64,000 nucleotides of DNA from Ottelia alismoides (lineage: Eukaryota; Streptophyta; Magnoliopsida; Alismatales; Hydrocharitaceae): positions 186,001 to 250,000 of the forward strand of contig JAZKJV010005760.1 of the NCBI GenBank assembly GCA_037367405.1, read 5' to 3'. The translations under genes and the position numbers were made by a program. Positions 40,918-52,490 of this stretch are shown one piece after another (the first letter of the stretch is position 1; every line of letters starts with the position of its first letter). The notes below the pieces were generated by a model, which was given only the letters and a program-made list of their open reading frames with translations, did no database searches and had not been told where the DNA came from.

Positions 40918-41202
40918 GTATCCGGAATCATTGTCTCCGTTGAGGTTGTTAAAAATAAGCTGGCACCAGCGATGAAGAAAGCTGAGCTGAATATAAAATT
41001 TGGCAGCGGCATTTGCTATGAATCTGAGGTACTGGAATTGGCATCCTACTACAGGGACATTGTACGGAAGGATGGCAATGGCTATTGGATAGGAAACAAA
41101 TATTTAGGACCAACTGAAGCAGAGAAGTATTTGGTAGAAAACCATGTTCTGAAGAACAAGCTAGTTGAATTTTTAAGAACTGAATTATTGGGCTTAAGAT
41201 GA
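40918..41202 (+). CDS. C-terminal exon of a plant organellar RecA homologue
   Basis: After a plausible acceptor (ttgctgcaacccag, AG at 40,916-40,917) the frame reads VEVVKNKLAPAMKKAELNIKFG, GICYESEVLELA, then GNGYWI, EAEKYLVEN and a C-terminal KNKLVEFLRTELL before TGA (41,200-41,202). The VKNK-AP and FG-GI blocks and the following helices are the C-terminal part of bacterial-type RecA, which plants keep for mitochondrial and chloroplast DNA recombination repair. The ATP-binding core is not here, so this is one exon or a fragment. There is no stop or shift in the 94 codons. Best resemblance seems to be the mitochondrial-type homologues, but I cannot separate RECA subtypes. Confidence 0.75.
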   Translation, partial: VSGIIVSVEVVKNKLAPAMKKAELNIKFGSGICYESEVLELASYYRDIVRKDGNGYWIGNKYLGPTEAEKYLVENHVLKNKLVEFLRTELLGLR

Positions 41203-42280
41203 TTTGCACATCTATGACATGAGTTGCCACGGCAGTTTATCTTGGCAAGATCGTTTGTGTGGCTGTCAACTTGATAACCCGGTCAAGTTGTGTTGAACAT
41301 TCGAGGAGGATGTACATCAGACAGAGGAGGCAATATCGATTTCGAGCAGGAATCCACAGTGGGTCTATAATATTATTGTCTACTACGCGATCCATTAGTG
41401 TTTGAATGAGATTTTTCGAATGGAGATCTTTCTACACTTGTTCATGGTACTCAACAGTTTGGGGTTTTTGTATCCTGTAGTTTATACAGTCCATGTAAAC
41501 ATGTTGAAAATGTCATTTTACGTTACTTGTCATTTATATGTAACATTTCTTTCCTGATTTATCTGGTGATGTATAGTCCTCGTTTGGAAATCTTCAAACA
41601 AGGCTCCTTGAATGGAGGCAGGTAAGTTAAAGATATGAGAATCTGAATGAAATGGAGATGTTTTGCCATTGACCATGCTTCACATCTTCTTGGTTACATC
41701 TTGAAAATGGAGGATATTTGTTTTTCTGTTCATATATTTTATGGTATTGAAACTTTTCTTGAATGGATAAATATGTGATATGATCTGGTGTTTTTAGCAT
41801 GTATATATGGATATGTATGTTTAATCTGTGTTTAATATGGGGACACTTCACCATGGGCGGGCCTACATGATGGCTTAGTGCCTACAACCGACGTTCCACC
41901 CCCATAGTGTTGCATATGAACATATAATTCCAGCTTTGATGAATGAGACATGAATGGATGGAATTCATAATGCATGGTCTTGGAGGGCATGTGGTGCCCG
42001 AGAAGTCGAGTTCGGCAATCGATGTATCGGTGCCTCGTAGTTCTCGGATTCCAAATCACTAGACTCAATCAATAATCAAAACCCATGGATGTATGTGTGT
42101 AAATAGATCATGTAGGTGCGAGTGATGAAATTTATTTAACTCTACATGAAATGTGTTTAAGGTAAGCATGTAGAGTGTCGTCCACATGAGCAAATAGGGA
42201 TAGATCATAAAAATGAAACCAACTCAAAGAATCAAGCACAAAATTGTTGGTTCTACAGCCTAATGGGTTTATATGTATTT
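41203..42280. other. Downstream of the RecA-like exon: possible 3' UTR, then unassigned
   Basis: The first about 400 bp could be 3' untranslated sequence. From about 41,850 a segment (gggcgggcctacatg, cggtgcctcgtagttctcgg) may be the edge of another repeat. I see no coding region, LTR end or RNA gene. Confidence 0.35.
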
Positions 42281-45200
42281 TTGCGGGGTTTTTTTATTTG
42301 TATTTGATTTTTAATTTTATATTTTTTTATGGATTTTAATTTTACAAATGTTTTAAATTTTATAATTTATAAATACAATAATATATATAATAAGATATAT
42401 AGGCGAGAGTTATGTAAAAAGAGTCTTTGTATTTTTCAAATATAGCAAATAAAGTCAAAATGCAATTGTTAAACTTTCTATTTTGTATTTTATGAATTTT
42501 GGATATGTGATAAAAGACAATAAAATACGCTTACCTTTTTTTGCTAATTTTTAGAGTTATATTTTATTTTTTATCATTTTTCTAAGTTAAAACAGTAAAA
42601 TATAGTTTTGCATTTGTTTAACTAGGAAAATAATAATAAATGCCTTAATAAAAATGTTTGTGATATAACAGGATATAAGGTGTTTAAAATAATTTCCTAA
42701 TTAGTTAATTAATACAATTAAAAACAAAGCAAACAATTAAATAAATAGCACGGAGATAATTATGTAATTTCATAAACTTAGTTCGTGCATTTTTAGTAAA
42801 TAAGCAAAGACAGAGCCTATCCACAAATTTCCTAATTAAATTCACAACATAAAAGCGCATGACAGGGGTCTTTTGTAAATAAAATAAATCCATGGCTAGA
42901 TATGTAAATATCCCAATACAATTAATTTCCAATTAAACTGGTAGGGACCAAATTGCAATTTCCCAAAGTATTTTAAGTATTTCAGAATAAGTCCACCAAA
43001 ACCACAAGATAAATAGTGCAATTAACCCACAAAAACCCTCACGTTGGACCGTACGTGAGGTGATGTGGCTTGGACTCAATAGTAAATAACATAAACCTAA
43101 GGACCAAACCGGCAAAATATCCAAGAGTTTTTGAACTATAATATATATAGGCCCAAATAGTAAATACCAAAAATAAGAGGGGAAATAGTGAAAAATATCC
43201 ACTACTTGTGCACTGGGGAACGGCTGGGATCAGTTCACTTAGACACGTGTCGCTCCTCCAATGGATGATACCCCTTCGCATATGAAGGGTCGAAATCACA
43301 TCCGATGCCTGATCTGACGGTGGAGATGGTCTTCAATCGGACGATTGTTGTAGAGTCTAGACTGGTGTTCTTGATCTAATGGTGGAGGCGCTACTTGGAA
43401 AAACAGGGAAGCAGCCTCACTCGGGTAAGATTCGATCAGACCTTCGCTGTGATTCCAGGTGCTGAAGTGCTCAATCGCTTCGTACGGGTGTTCTGCAACT
43501 ACATGTGACATCAAGACAGCCCAGATCCCATCGGTGTTGATCGGGAGGTGCGTGGAAGTACAATTGCCCGGGTTGCCTCGTGCTGGTTCACAATAAACCC
43601 AGGAGGGGTCCCTTCGGGCTTCTACCTTCACAAGCACAACTAGGACACAAGGGCGAAGCCTTCTGCCCTTTTTATTGGTGGAAATAGGCGGATGTGAGGT
43701 GGAGCGGAGGTCTTCCGGTGAGCGACGGGGAAAGAAGAGCTACAGACTCGATCCAGGTGGGAACGAGGTGAATGAAGTACGTCAGACGGTGGGGAAGTGA
43801 ATGGGGAGGAGAATGGAGTGGTCGACGTGGTCGGAATGGGTTGGTTGCCGGGGGAACAGAGGTTGGAACTCTAGAGCTTCGACGTACTTAAACTAAGTGG
43901 AAATTACACTAAAACAAGTATCAAATGCGAAATAAAATGCAGAAAACAAATGCTAGAAAGAAAATGCGTAAAGACGAAAAGAAAAGCTAACCTCAACATG
44001 CATGTTAAGACCTAGAGGTACCTTCGCCAGAGATAAGCTCGGAGCGAAGGGAAGGTCACCATGTAGGCCTTCTCCATGCTGCGAAACCAGCTGCAGCTCC
44101 TCATGTCACTAGGAGCGACGAGGTTTAGAGGTATCTTGGGGTTAGGTCGCTCCAGGATGGGTTAAATTCAAGAAACAGAGAAAGGAGAGCATATATACAG
44201 GCGAGAAAAAGGAAAATGGGCTTAGGATTTTTGGCCAAATGCCCCACAGAAATCGAATCCTGAAGATATGGCGTGGAAGGATTTGATCCGATCGAAAAAA
44301 TAAGAAGAGGTCGGGCCAAAAAGAGAAAGAATTCGGCGGGAAAAATTGTTAAAAAAGGGAGGCTCGATGCGAACTGACCGATAGAAGAGAATAGGGGGGA
44401 TGTTGACCCGAGCTCAATAGTCCTCGCGTCATGATTGGGGCACGTGGGCACAAAACGACAAAACAACAAATAAAAGAAAAGAAATTAAAAATTAAAATAG
44501 AAAATTATTTTATTTAAATAAACTTAAAACATTAAATATGTTACATAATTCATAAACTAATTTTTCATTATTTTTATTTATTTTTATCACTTTATTTGTG
44601 AGGTTTTAATTATTACAAGTACTTAAATAAATATGTATTCATATATTACAGATATTTTATAGGTATATTTAACTATGTACTTAAATACATTATTTATTTT
44701 AATGTATTTTTATTGATTTTATTTTAGTTTTATTATGTACAAGTATTTTAAGTAATAATAACATATTTATAAAAATAAAAGAATGTGAAAATATAAAGGG
44801 AAATAAATTGAATATTATGTACATGTAAATTGCACAATAAGGTCCCAAAAACCCACTTCTGCATCTTAACTCCAAATTAAATGAAACCACCTTCATTAAA
44901 TAGATAATTTAATTTTATGAATAATAAAGGTGAGTTTGGTCATTTTGAGTCTGTATGGAGAAGATACAGGTCAGAGAATTTTTCTTTGCGGTTTTTTTAT
45001 TCTGTATGTCCCAGGTACACTGTGCACTATTTTTTAATGAGATAGATTTTGCATTGTTCTTTATATTGTATGTACAATGTTCATGTTCAAAGTTTATTGA
45101 CTTGAGGTGTAAAAATATGAAAATAAAATAGGTCTCAAAAATGTATATGTTGACAAAAGAATTAGGGCTTCTAATTCTTATTTTTGTGTGGTTTTTTCTC

Positions 45201-45470
45201 TGCCCTATCCCCCCTACTTTATTCCTTGTTGATCAAGTCAAGGTTTGACTTGGTCCGAGGGTCAGGGTCAGTCATTATCTAAGATACTTCCTTATTTTTA
45301 TTTCCTTTTATTTATTCTTTCATTTAAAGTTTAAATACATGTATTTATATACACTATATAGATGAATATACATATGTTAATTCAAGAGTGTTATTGATAT
45401 TTACATGCATTTATCTAGGGATTAAAGCCTAAAATTAATGAATAAATGTGCATGAATGGCAATTCATCAA
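42281..45470 (-). repeat. Athila/Tat-like LTR block, minus orientation
   Basis: AT-rich flanks enclose a GC-richer core (about 43,020-44,460). A segment at 45,190-45,235 (ccctatcccccctactttattccttgttga) is an inverted match to 60,075-60,115. A minus-strand TATA-like TATATATGC is near 44,195. It may be the 3' LTR of the minus-strand Athila/Tat-type element whose pol ends at 50,184; the copia and small LTR element lie between. Inner boundaries are uncertain. The frames 43,637-43,296 and 44,469-44,125 (minus) look like by-products. Confidence 0.5.
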
Positions 45471-45501
45471 GCTCCCACTGTGAGTAATGTACATGGTGCC
45501 A

Positions 45502-48071
45502 TCTTAGAAAATTAAGAATGCGGAAGCATAATCAGAGATAAAGAATAGGAACATGAAGAACACTAGAATTTTTACGTGGAACCCTACTACCTAATGAGCT
45601 GGATGAAACCACGGGAGAATGCCTCAAAGGGCCGATGTGTGCATTGAACTTTTTCATCTGGTACAATGGGTGTGGGGCTTCTTATATTGCCTCCACTGAG
45701 TCTCCACACTCCACAAATAGTAGATGTGTGACTAAACATAAGTGGGTGCAGTAATTGGACCCTGCAGGGATCCAATTACCCACCTACACATGATGCATAC
45801 TCCAACACTCCCCCTCAAGCTAGAGCATCCAATGCTCAGGTTGAACACATAGAAAGAAATCACTTAAGCTCACAATACAAGGCACTACAGACAATATCAA
45901 CGCAATGCATACACAAATAGCGGTTGCTGTCGAGGATGTTGCTTCTCATGCTGTGCAGATGAGGAGGACAAACATGCTAGAGTGTGAGTCAAACTAGGTC
46001 TTCTCGTCAGAGAACATGTGCTATGTATTGCATCTATCAGAGTCATTGAAACTTAATGAGTCTCATCGTCAGAGTACTCTAGCCCTCCACATGTATAAGA
46101 TTAAATCATGCGGACAACTGCTCCATCTCTAAAGGGCCGAACTGAAAAAGTCGTGGAAACATCCTCGTCGGAGTCCACAGTTGCTGGAGCATGGAATTTC
46201 AAAGTCTCATCGTCGGAGAACTGGATCTCTCCCATACTGGCTCAGAGAATGGGATCTCTACTCTAGAGTCCCTATGAAACCACATGAAAACCATGTTCCA
46301 CAATGGCATGGAGAATGGGATCTCTACTATGGAGTCCCTATGGATCACATGAAAACTTTGAGACCAAAAATAAATATGGGAACCACAAAACTAATGATCG
46401 CAAATACGTGCGCATCACACTGAAGAGTCGGAACCAATCTGAACGTCGAGTGTGAATCTGAACGGTCGAGTCTGAAATCTGGCATGGAATTTGAAGCTGA
46501 ATCAAAGCCGTATAACTCTACATGATACTTGCCCTTTCTCCTATTGTTGGAAAATAATGACATCGACAAAGTTGGGAGAAGAAAAGATATTGGGGAGAAA
46601 CAAAAATCAATAAGCCCTCGCATTTTTTCATCTTTTCCCTTTTTTATGAGATGATCCATTTTTTTACATTTCTTTCTTTTTCCAAGATATTTTCTTTTTT
46701 ATACCCGACTCTCTTTTTCTAAGCATAATGTTTTTTTTGTACGCTTGCCCTTCTTTTAGAAAAAATCAATGAGGCCAACTTTGGGTCCATAAACTCATCT
46801 CTCCCCCTTTTTTCTTTGATTTCGGACCCCATGAGGCCTTTTTAAAAAAATAGAAGGGTCTTGGGCCCTTCACCCCTCATGACTAGGGTTCCCGAAGAAC
46901 CCGTCATCGCCAACGTAGGAGTCGTTGCTCTTACGACTAGCATCACCGCTTGGAGATGTGACGCCTCATGAGGGTGGCGCCACCTCGCATGGAAGGACTG
47001 CACGCGATGGATGTTGCCGCTAGATGCGTTGGAGCAGGAGCTTGGTTGGAGATGTGTTGTCGCTTGTGCCGAGAGAGGTGCAGTGGCACGCTATGTGTGG
47101 AGCTCCATCGCCGCCCTAGACTTGGAGCTATCGTCACTTGGAGATGCGGCTGGAGATGCCACTGGAAGAGGAGAGGAGGGTGGCACCGCTGCTTACTGGG
47201 AAGATGAGGGCAGCGTTGCATGGAGGTCTTGCGCCACCACCACTTGAAGTTCTTTCATGATGCTTCGTCGCTTTGTCGCTCCTGTTTGGGGATGGAGATC
47301 TCTAGGGCCAACTAGGACCTAGAGGGTTGCCTATCTGCTGCAAACTAGAGATGATATTGCCTCTCTCTCTCTCTCTTTAAGAAATGTGGCTGGAAGATGC
47401 ATTGCCTTGTGCAAGCACATAGAACCCATATCTTTAAGAGCAAAACGAAACCAATCTGAGTGTGTGTAGCAGATCGAACGTGCGGAATCCTGATGAGAAG
47501 GGGCTCCGCCTCTAGCTCCTGGATGCACTGCAGAACTTCTTCAATCATCATTAGAGTTTCACAAAGAAACCAAACAAGAACCTGGATATGATCAGAATAA
47601 CGATGGATATCTTCAAGGCACCGAACAAAACTAGGGTTCTAGGAATCGTGGAACCGTCGACGATGATCGTTAAGCAAAAAATAGGGTTTCAATAGAAACC
47701 CTAGAACTTGGATTTGAACAATCTCAGATATAATAATCTTCAAGAACATAACACCAAAATCGAATTGCAAATAAAATATTAAATACATCCTCGAGAATTG
47801 AACCCACTCTGATACCATGTTAGAAAACTAGAATGCGAAAGCGTAATCAGAGATAAAGAATAAGAACATGAAGAATACCAGGATTTTTACGTGGAACCCT
47901 ATTCCCTAAAGAGAGGGATGAAACCACGAGAGAATGCCTCAAAGGGTTGATGTTTTCATTGAACTTTCTCATCTGGTGAGGCTTCTTATATAGTCTCTAC
48001 TGAGTCTCCACATCCCACGAATAGCAGATGTGGGACTAAACATAAGTGGGTGTGGTATGCATACTCCAACA
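45502..48071 (-). mobile_element. Small non-coding LTR retrotransposon, copy C
   Basis: Left LTR 45,502-45,807 (start changed to TCTTAG), right LTR 47,818-48,071 (shortened by internal deletion). Minus-strand primer site TGGTATCAGAG at 47,817-47,807 and polypurine tract at 45,821-45,808. No target duplication recognised, and the LTRs are clearly diverged, so this is the oldest of the three. The interior repeats the A/B plan: conserved 3' zone, homopolymer zone (46,620-46,830) and GC-rich zone (46,860-47,340). A (CT)n run is at 47,358. Confidence 0.85.
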
Positions 48072-49011
48072 CTAACCATTTGACTCAAGTTGAAGAACCG
48101 TGTAATGCACCCTCACCACCCCCTCCAACCATCATATCACATACCCTACCAATTCAGAGTTTGACATGAAGGACAGTGCAGCGAAGAAGATTTTGGGGAT
48201 GGAGATCATTAGGGATCGTGTATAAAGGAAGCTTTTCTTATCTCAGAAGAACTACATTAAGAAAGCTCTAATGAAATTTCGGATATCTACATCCAAGAAG
48301 TCTCTCAGTACTCCATCTGTTGCGAATATTCATCTTAATTTCTTTCACACTTCAGTTAGATGCAGAGAGGGAGAACATATCACATGTTCCCTATACTAGC
48401 ACAGCTAGAAGTCTTATGTATGCCATTATTGATGCAAGCATCATTACCATATTCATGGGTAACCTAGGGAAGGCGCATTGACAGCTTGTTAAGGGATTTT
48501 TGGTTATCTAAGAGGAACATATACATTGGCCCCATCTATAGAAGTGATTCAAAATGTTTGGTTGCTGAATATTTGGATTCAGATTATGTTGTAAATGTTG
48601 ATAAGAGGGGATCGATTACACTATGTCTTTACTTTGGGAGTTATGTCATCAGTTGGAAGGTTACCTTCCACCCATCGGTTACTTTGTCTTCCATAGAGGC
48701 AGAGTATATATCTTTGATGGAAGATGCAAAGGAAGGCATCTTGCTGAAGGACTTAGTTGGAGAGTTCAAGCTATTGTATATTGTGACAGTCTTAGTGCAA
48801 TATGCCTAGTTAATGATCGTGCGCATCATGAGAGGACAAAGCACATAGATGTAGGATATCATTTCATCCATTCTGAGAAGACATTCAGGTGATGAAGATT
48901 GACATAACATATAATCCAGTCGATATGTTCACGAAGGAGGTTCATGGGAGTAAGTTCAAATATTGTTTGGACTTACTCAATATTGACAGTCTGCAGTACC
49001 CAAAGGAGGGG
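48072..49011 (+). pseudogene. Degenerate Ty1/copia RT-RNase H
   Basis: From about 48,160 the reading gives EFDMKDSAAKKILGMEIIRD and LFLSQKNYIKKALMKF. Later frames give GYLRGTYTLAP, SWKVTFHPSVTLSSIEAEYISL, ERTKHIDVGYHFI and NPVDMFTKEVHGSKFKYCLDL. Many stops and shifts. This is the end of a copia pol; a polypurine-like aaaggagggg (49,002-49,011) closes it. Confidence 0.8.
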
Positions 49012-50183
49012 TTGGCCGCACTTAGTGAAGTTCATCAAAGCTTCTCATAGGATTCAATTCAAGAAGGAGATTGTTTATACACCTTGAATCATAGCCATCT
49101 AACTCATGTTGAAGAATAGTCCAATTATGATTGTCAAAAAATTCTCAAGTTCAATATTCGCTCAGATTCGGCTTGCTAAAAGTTCGATTCGGATTCGGTT
49201 CGAAAATAAATCAACCGAACATGAACACAAGTTTAGGCATAATTAAATAAATGAATCAAACCTAAGAATTATATGCTCATCTCATGCTTGATTCATTAAA
49301 AGTTTGATATACACCTATTTACAAATCCTTTGTCCCGATAAATGAACCTTATTTCAGGAATCAGGATAAGTAGGTTTTATCCTAGTATAAGTGGACTTAA
49401 TCTAGAGATAAGTGAATATTTGTGATATAAGTAGACTTTATTTCAGCATAAATTCCCTAAGAAAAATGGTCACATCATGATTACAATATCCATTATATAT
49501 GCATGGTACTTTTCCCTTCATTATCCCTCAATTCAATGGAACAAGTACAAATCTTATTTATTCTTTATCCACATCTTATTTATTATCCCTCGTCCGAACG
49601 AGTATAAAAATTACTATAATTATTTTCTTCAAAGAGATGAATCCTGATTGATATATTTTTAGAAGAGATAGATAAAGAAAAGAGAATGAAATAATTATTC
49701 TTATTATATATTTCCATTTCTTTCCTTTTGCTCCCTCTCATCAAAAAAATCTCAAGTTCGATATTCGCTTAGATTCCATCCAAGTAAATAAGGATTAGAT
49801 TCAGGTTCGATTATAAAATAAATGAACCTAACTTGAACACAAGTTTATGCTTGATTAAATAAATGAACCGAGCGTAAAAATTGTAGGTTCGCTCAGGTTC
49901 GGTCTGTTTACACCCCTATGTCCAATGATCTGCCCTATCAATACAGGGATCTCATTGTATTCGTATCCATTTGACTTTGGGATCTGTTTTGTACAAGACT
50001 AATATATAAACTCCCTATGGTTAGAATTCTTTGTATACTTTGTATTCTTCTTTCTCCACATAGTGAAAATCGATCGCCGCCGCCCAAGACGTCGCCCAAT
50101 TACGGGTGAACCTTGTAAATCCATGTGTCTTTGTGCTTGCGTGATTGATCGTATTTGTGCCTTCTTCTGTGATTATTGGAGCA
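49012..50183 (+). repeat. 3' LTR of the degenerate copia, split by a hAT-like element
   Basis: From ttggccgcactt to about gtgattattggagc, interrupted at 49,127-49,919. The distal part holds a TATA-like atatataaactccc (about 50,000) and the typical ttctttctccacatagtg and gtgtctttgtgcttgcgtga segments of copia LTRs. It joins the Athila/Tat-type integrase at about 50,184, which suggests insertion there. Confidence 0.6.
49127..49919. mobile_element. hAT-like element, second copy
   Basis: The left end tgattgtcaaaaaattctc and subterminal gttcaatattcgctcag match the right end of 8,877-10,301 (complement TAGGGCTGTCAGAAAAATCT, then gttcgatattcgctcag). The right end is GTTTACACCCCTA. Flanks gtccaatt (49,119-49,126) and gtccaatg (49,920-49,927) form a 7-of-8 duplication. 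A second left-end-like segment starts at 49,737, so it is internally duplicated or nested. No transposase. Confidence 0.7.
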
Positions 50184-50420
50184 CTTTCCAGACGGTCCTC
50201 TTCCCGAATGATGTCCTCATGCCTCCAAGGAATGGCGGTATGTGAAGGCACTCATGTATTCCTCTTGAGGAATACACCTCTGTCAAACATAATCCGGATG
50301 TTCGAAGAAAAGGAACCGATCCTCTAAATGGTATTTTCTAGATTCCGACTTAAGTCGATCACTGCTGCTCTTGGGCCAATCCTGGAGAACTGTCCTAGAT
50401 ACCAAGAAGTTCACCATGTT
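50184..50420 (-). pseudogene. Athila/Tat-type integrase N-terminal fragment
   Basis: The reading YHLEDRFLFF, QRCIPQEEYMSAFTYRHSLEA, GHHSGREDRLESAPII matches the integrase zinc-binding region of this branch. It breaks off at the copia LTR. Catalytic residues are absent. Confidence 0.7.
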
Positions 50421-51840
50421 GTCATACAATAGGAGAGAGTCGACAGAACAGTTCGACTCATCGAGAAAGGAGTACTTGATAGGATCAGTCTTCGGGAACT
50501 CTGTGATTCAATACATGAGAGGTGATTAGACACCACATTCTTCACTACATACTTGTCCTTGATTTGCAAATCCAACTCGTGGAGTAGTAGAATCCACCTA
50601 AGAAGACGTGCCTTCATGTCCTTCTTTTCCATTAATTACTTGATGGTTGTGTGGTATGTGAACACGGTAACCTTGGATCCTAAAAGATGTGACCTAAATT
50701 TGTTCAAGGCAAACACTTTGGCAAGTATTTCCTTCTCTGTAACAATGTAGTTCCTTTGAGCTTGATCAACCTTACTTATGTAATGGGAAACATATGATAT
50801 CCCCTCTCTCCTCTGTCCTAAACAACCCCAACTGTAAAGTCAAAAGCATCTGTTATAATTTCAAAGGGAAGAGCGGTTATGCAATCTTTGAAAAGTCCTT
50901 TATGAATCTTCGATAAAAATCGACATGCCCAAGGAACAATCGCACGTTGCTTAATGTTGGTTGGTTTCTTGATCACATCCATCTTGACAGGATCAACCTC
51001 CATTCCTATCTTGGAGATGACGTGCCCAACACAATTCCCTCTTGGACCATGAAATGGCTTTTCTCCCAAGAGAGCTCCGGTTCAACCCTACTACACTTCT
51101 TGAGGACTCGATCCAAATGAGATAACAAGAGTCAAATGAATCCATGCGGACTACAAAGTCATCCATAAAGACATCCAAGTTTCCACCATCTCGATAAATA
51201 TTGCAATCATGTACCGCTAGAAATTCCCCAGTGCATTGCATAACCCAAAGAGCATGCGCCAAAACACGTAAATACCGAATGGGCATGTAAATGTGGTCTT
51301 CTCTTGGTCCTCATGAGTGATGGCTACTTGATTGTAGCTCGAGTACCATCCAAGAAGTAAAAGAAATGTTTTCTCGTAAGTCTCTCCAAGATATGATCAA
51401 TGAATGGGAGGGGAAATGATGCTTTTTTATCGTGGCATTCAGGTGTCGATAATCTACACATACACGCCACGGCATGGGTATTCGTATCACATTTTCCTCT
51501 CCTTCTGAATTGGTGACTATCTGGAGTCCCGCCTTCTTAGGGACTACGTGAAGTGGTGCTACCCACTTAGAATCAGAGATGAGATATATAAACCCTGCAT
51601 CATATTATTTGTCTATTTCTTTCTTAACCACATCGTGTAAGTTTGGATTCTGCATGTGTTGGAACTCACGGGAGGGTTTGGCACCTTCCTCAAGGTAAAT
51701 ATGGTGTGAGCAAAAGGCGGCGTTAGTCTCGCAAAGATTGGATGCACTCCAACCTATCGTCTTACAGTTCTTTTCAAGAATCTCTAGTAAGCGAGATTCT
51801 TGTTCTCTGGTCAGATCGGCACTGATAATGACTGAGAACT
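50421..51840 (-). pseudogene. Athila/Tat-type reverse transcriptase and RNase H
   Basis: RT motifs in order: GAKPSREFQHMQNPNLHDVVKKE, WVAPLHVVPKKAG, VCVDYRHLNATIKKHHFP, then after losses DVFMDDFVV with the catalytic FMDD (in the frame 51,286-50,993). RNase H remnants: VTEKEILAKVFALNKFRSHL, GSKVTVFTYHTTIK and RLLRWILLLHELDLQIKDK. The stretch between the RT fingers and palm is shortened. Not functional. Confidence 0.82.
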
Positions 51841-52485
51841 TTTGAGGTGGGCCCTCAAGGAAGGCATATTTCTATGTGGTAGGAAGAGGTTTGAGCTCGA
51901 GACTAGCATGATCATCTAAAATATCTGGATCAACTACCTCTGAATCTGGCTCTATGGTGGATGTGGCTAAATCGATCGTGATAGTAGCCACCAATTGATT
52001 CAGCTCAAGAGTCGGATCACCAAATGTGTTTAAGAAATTGGCAAAAGTTGCATTCGACTCGTCATCCACGTCTTTAGATTGGCCTTAAGGGAACATGTTT
52101 GACAAGCCTAAGTCGGCTTCTGAGTCATCAAGGACGTAGGGAGATGCATCAGAAAAGTCTCTTATGTCTAATATCTAGTCTTGCAGAATCTGTCGAACTA
52201 CCTTATCTACACGGTCCTCTCCTGGTGAGAGGGACTCATCAACCCAAGCTGACTCTTGCTGCCAGTGATCAACTGCATCAACTCTGTGCACTCGGCTTCC
52301 GGTTTAAGATACTATGTGCTACTCTCTGACTCAGGTCTCTGTCATTTTGATCGTTGCATCTCTAACTCTACACTTTCATCATGTGCATGAGAATATGTCT
52401 TTCCTAAAGTGTAGTCAAATACAGCTCCATCGTCCTCAGAAAAAGATGACCAAGGATAATATGGGAATCTTTCCATCTTCGGGGA
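51841..52485 (-). pseudogene. Athila/Tat-type protease C-terminal part and linker
   Basis: Immediately left of the solo LTR the minus reading is CPRRWKDSHIILGHLFLRT, the conserved ILG.PFL strand of the protease. Together with TVLDME on the other side (55,174 onward) it reconstitutes one domain. Then an acidic linker (frame 52,069-51,872, rich in D and E) leads into RT. Confidence 0.75.
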
Positions 52486-52490
52486 CACTC

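Noticed and set aside
50254..50273. Inverted repeat gtattcctc-tt-gaggaatac
   Set aside because: A short palindrome in degenerate integrase sequence, without a T-run or other context to call a terminator or site.
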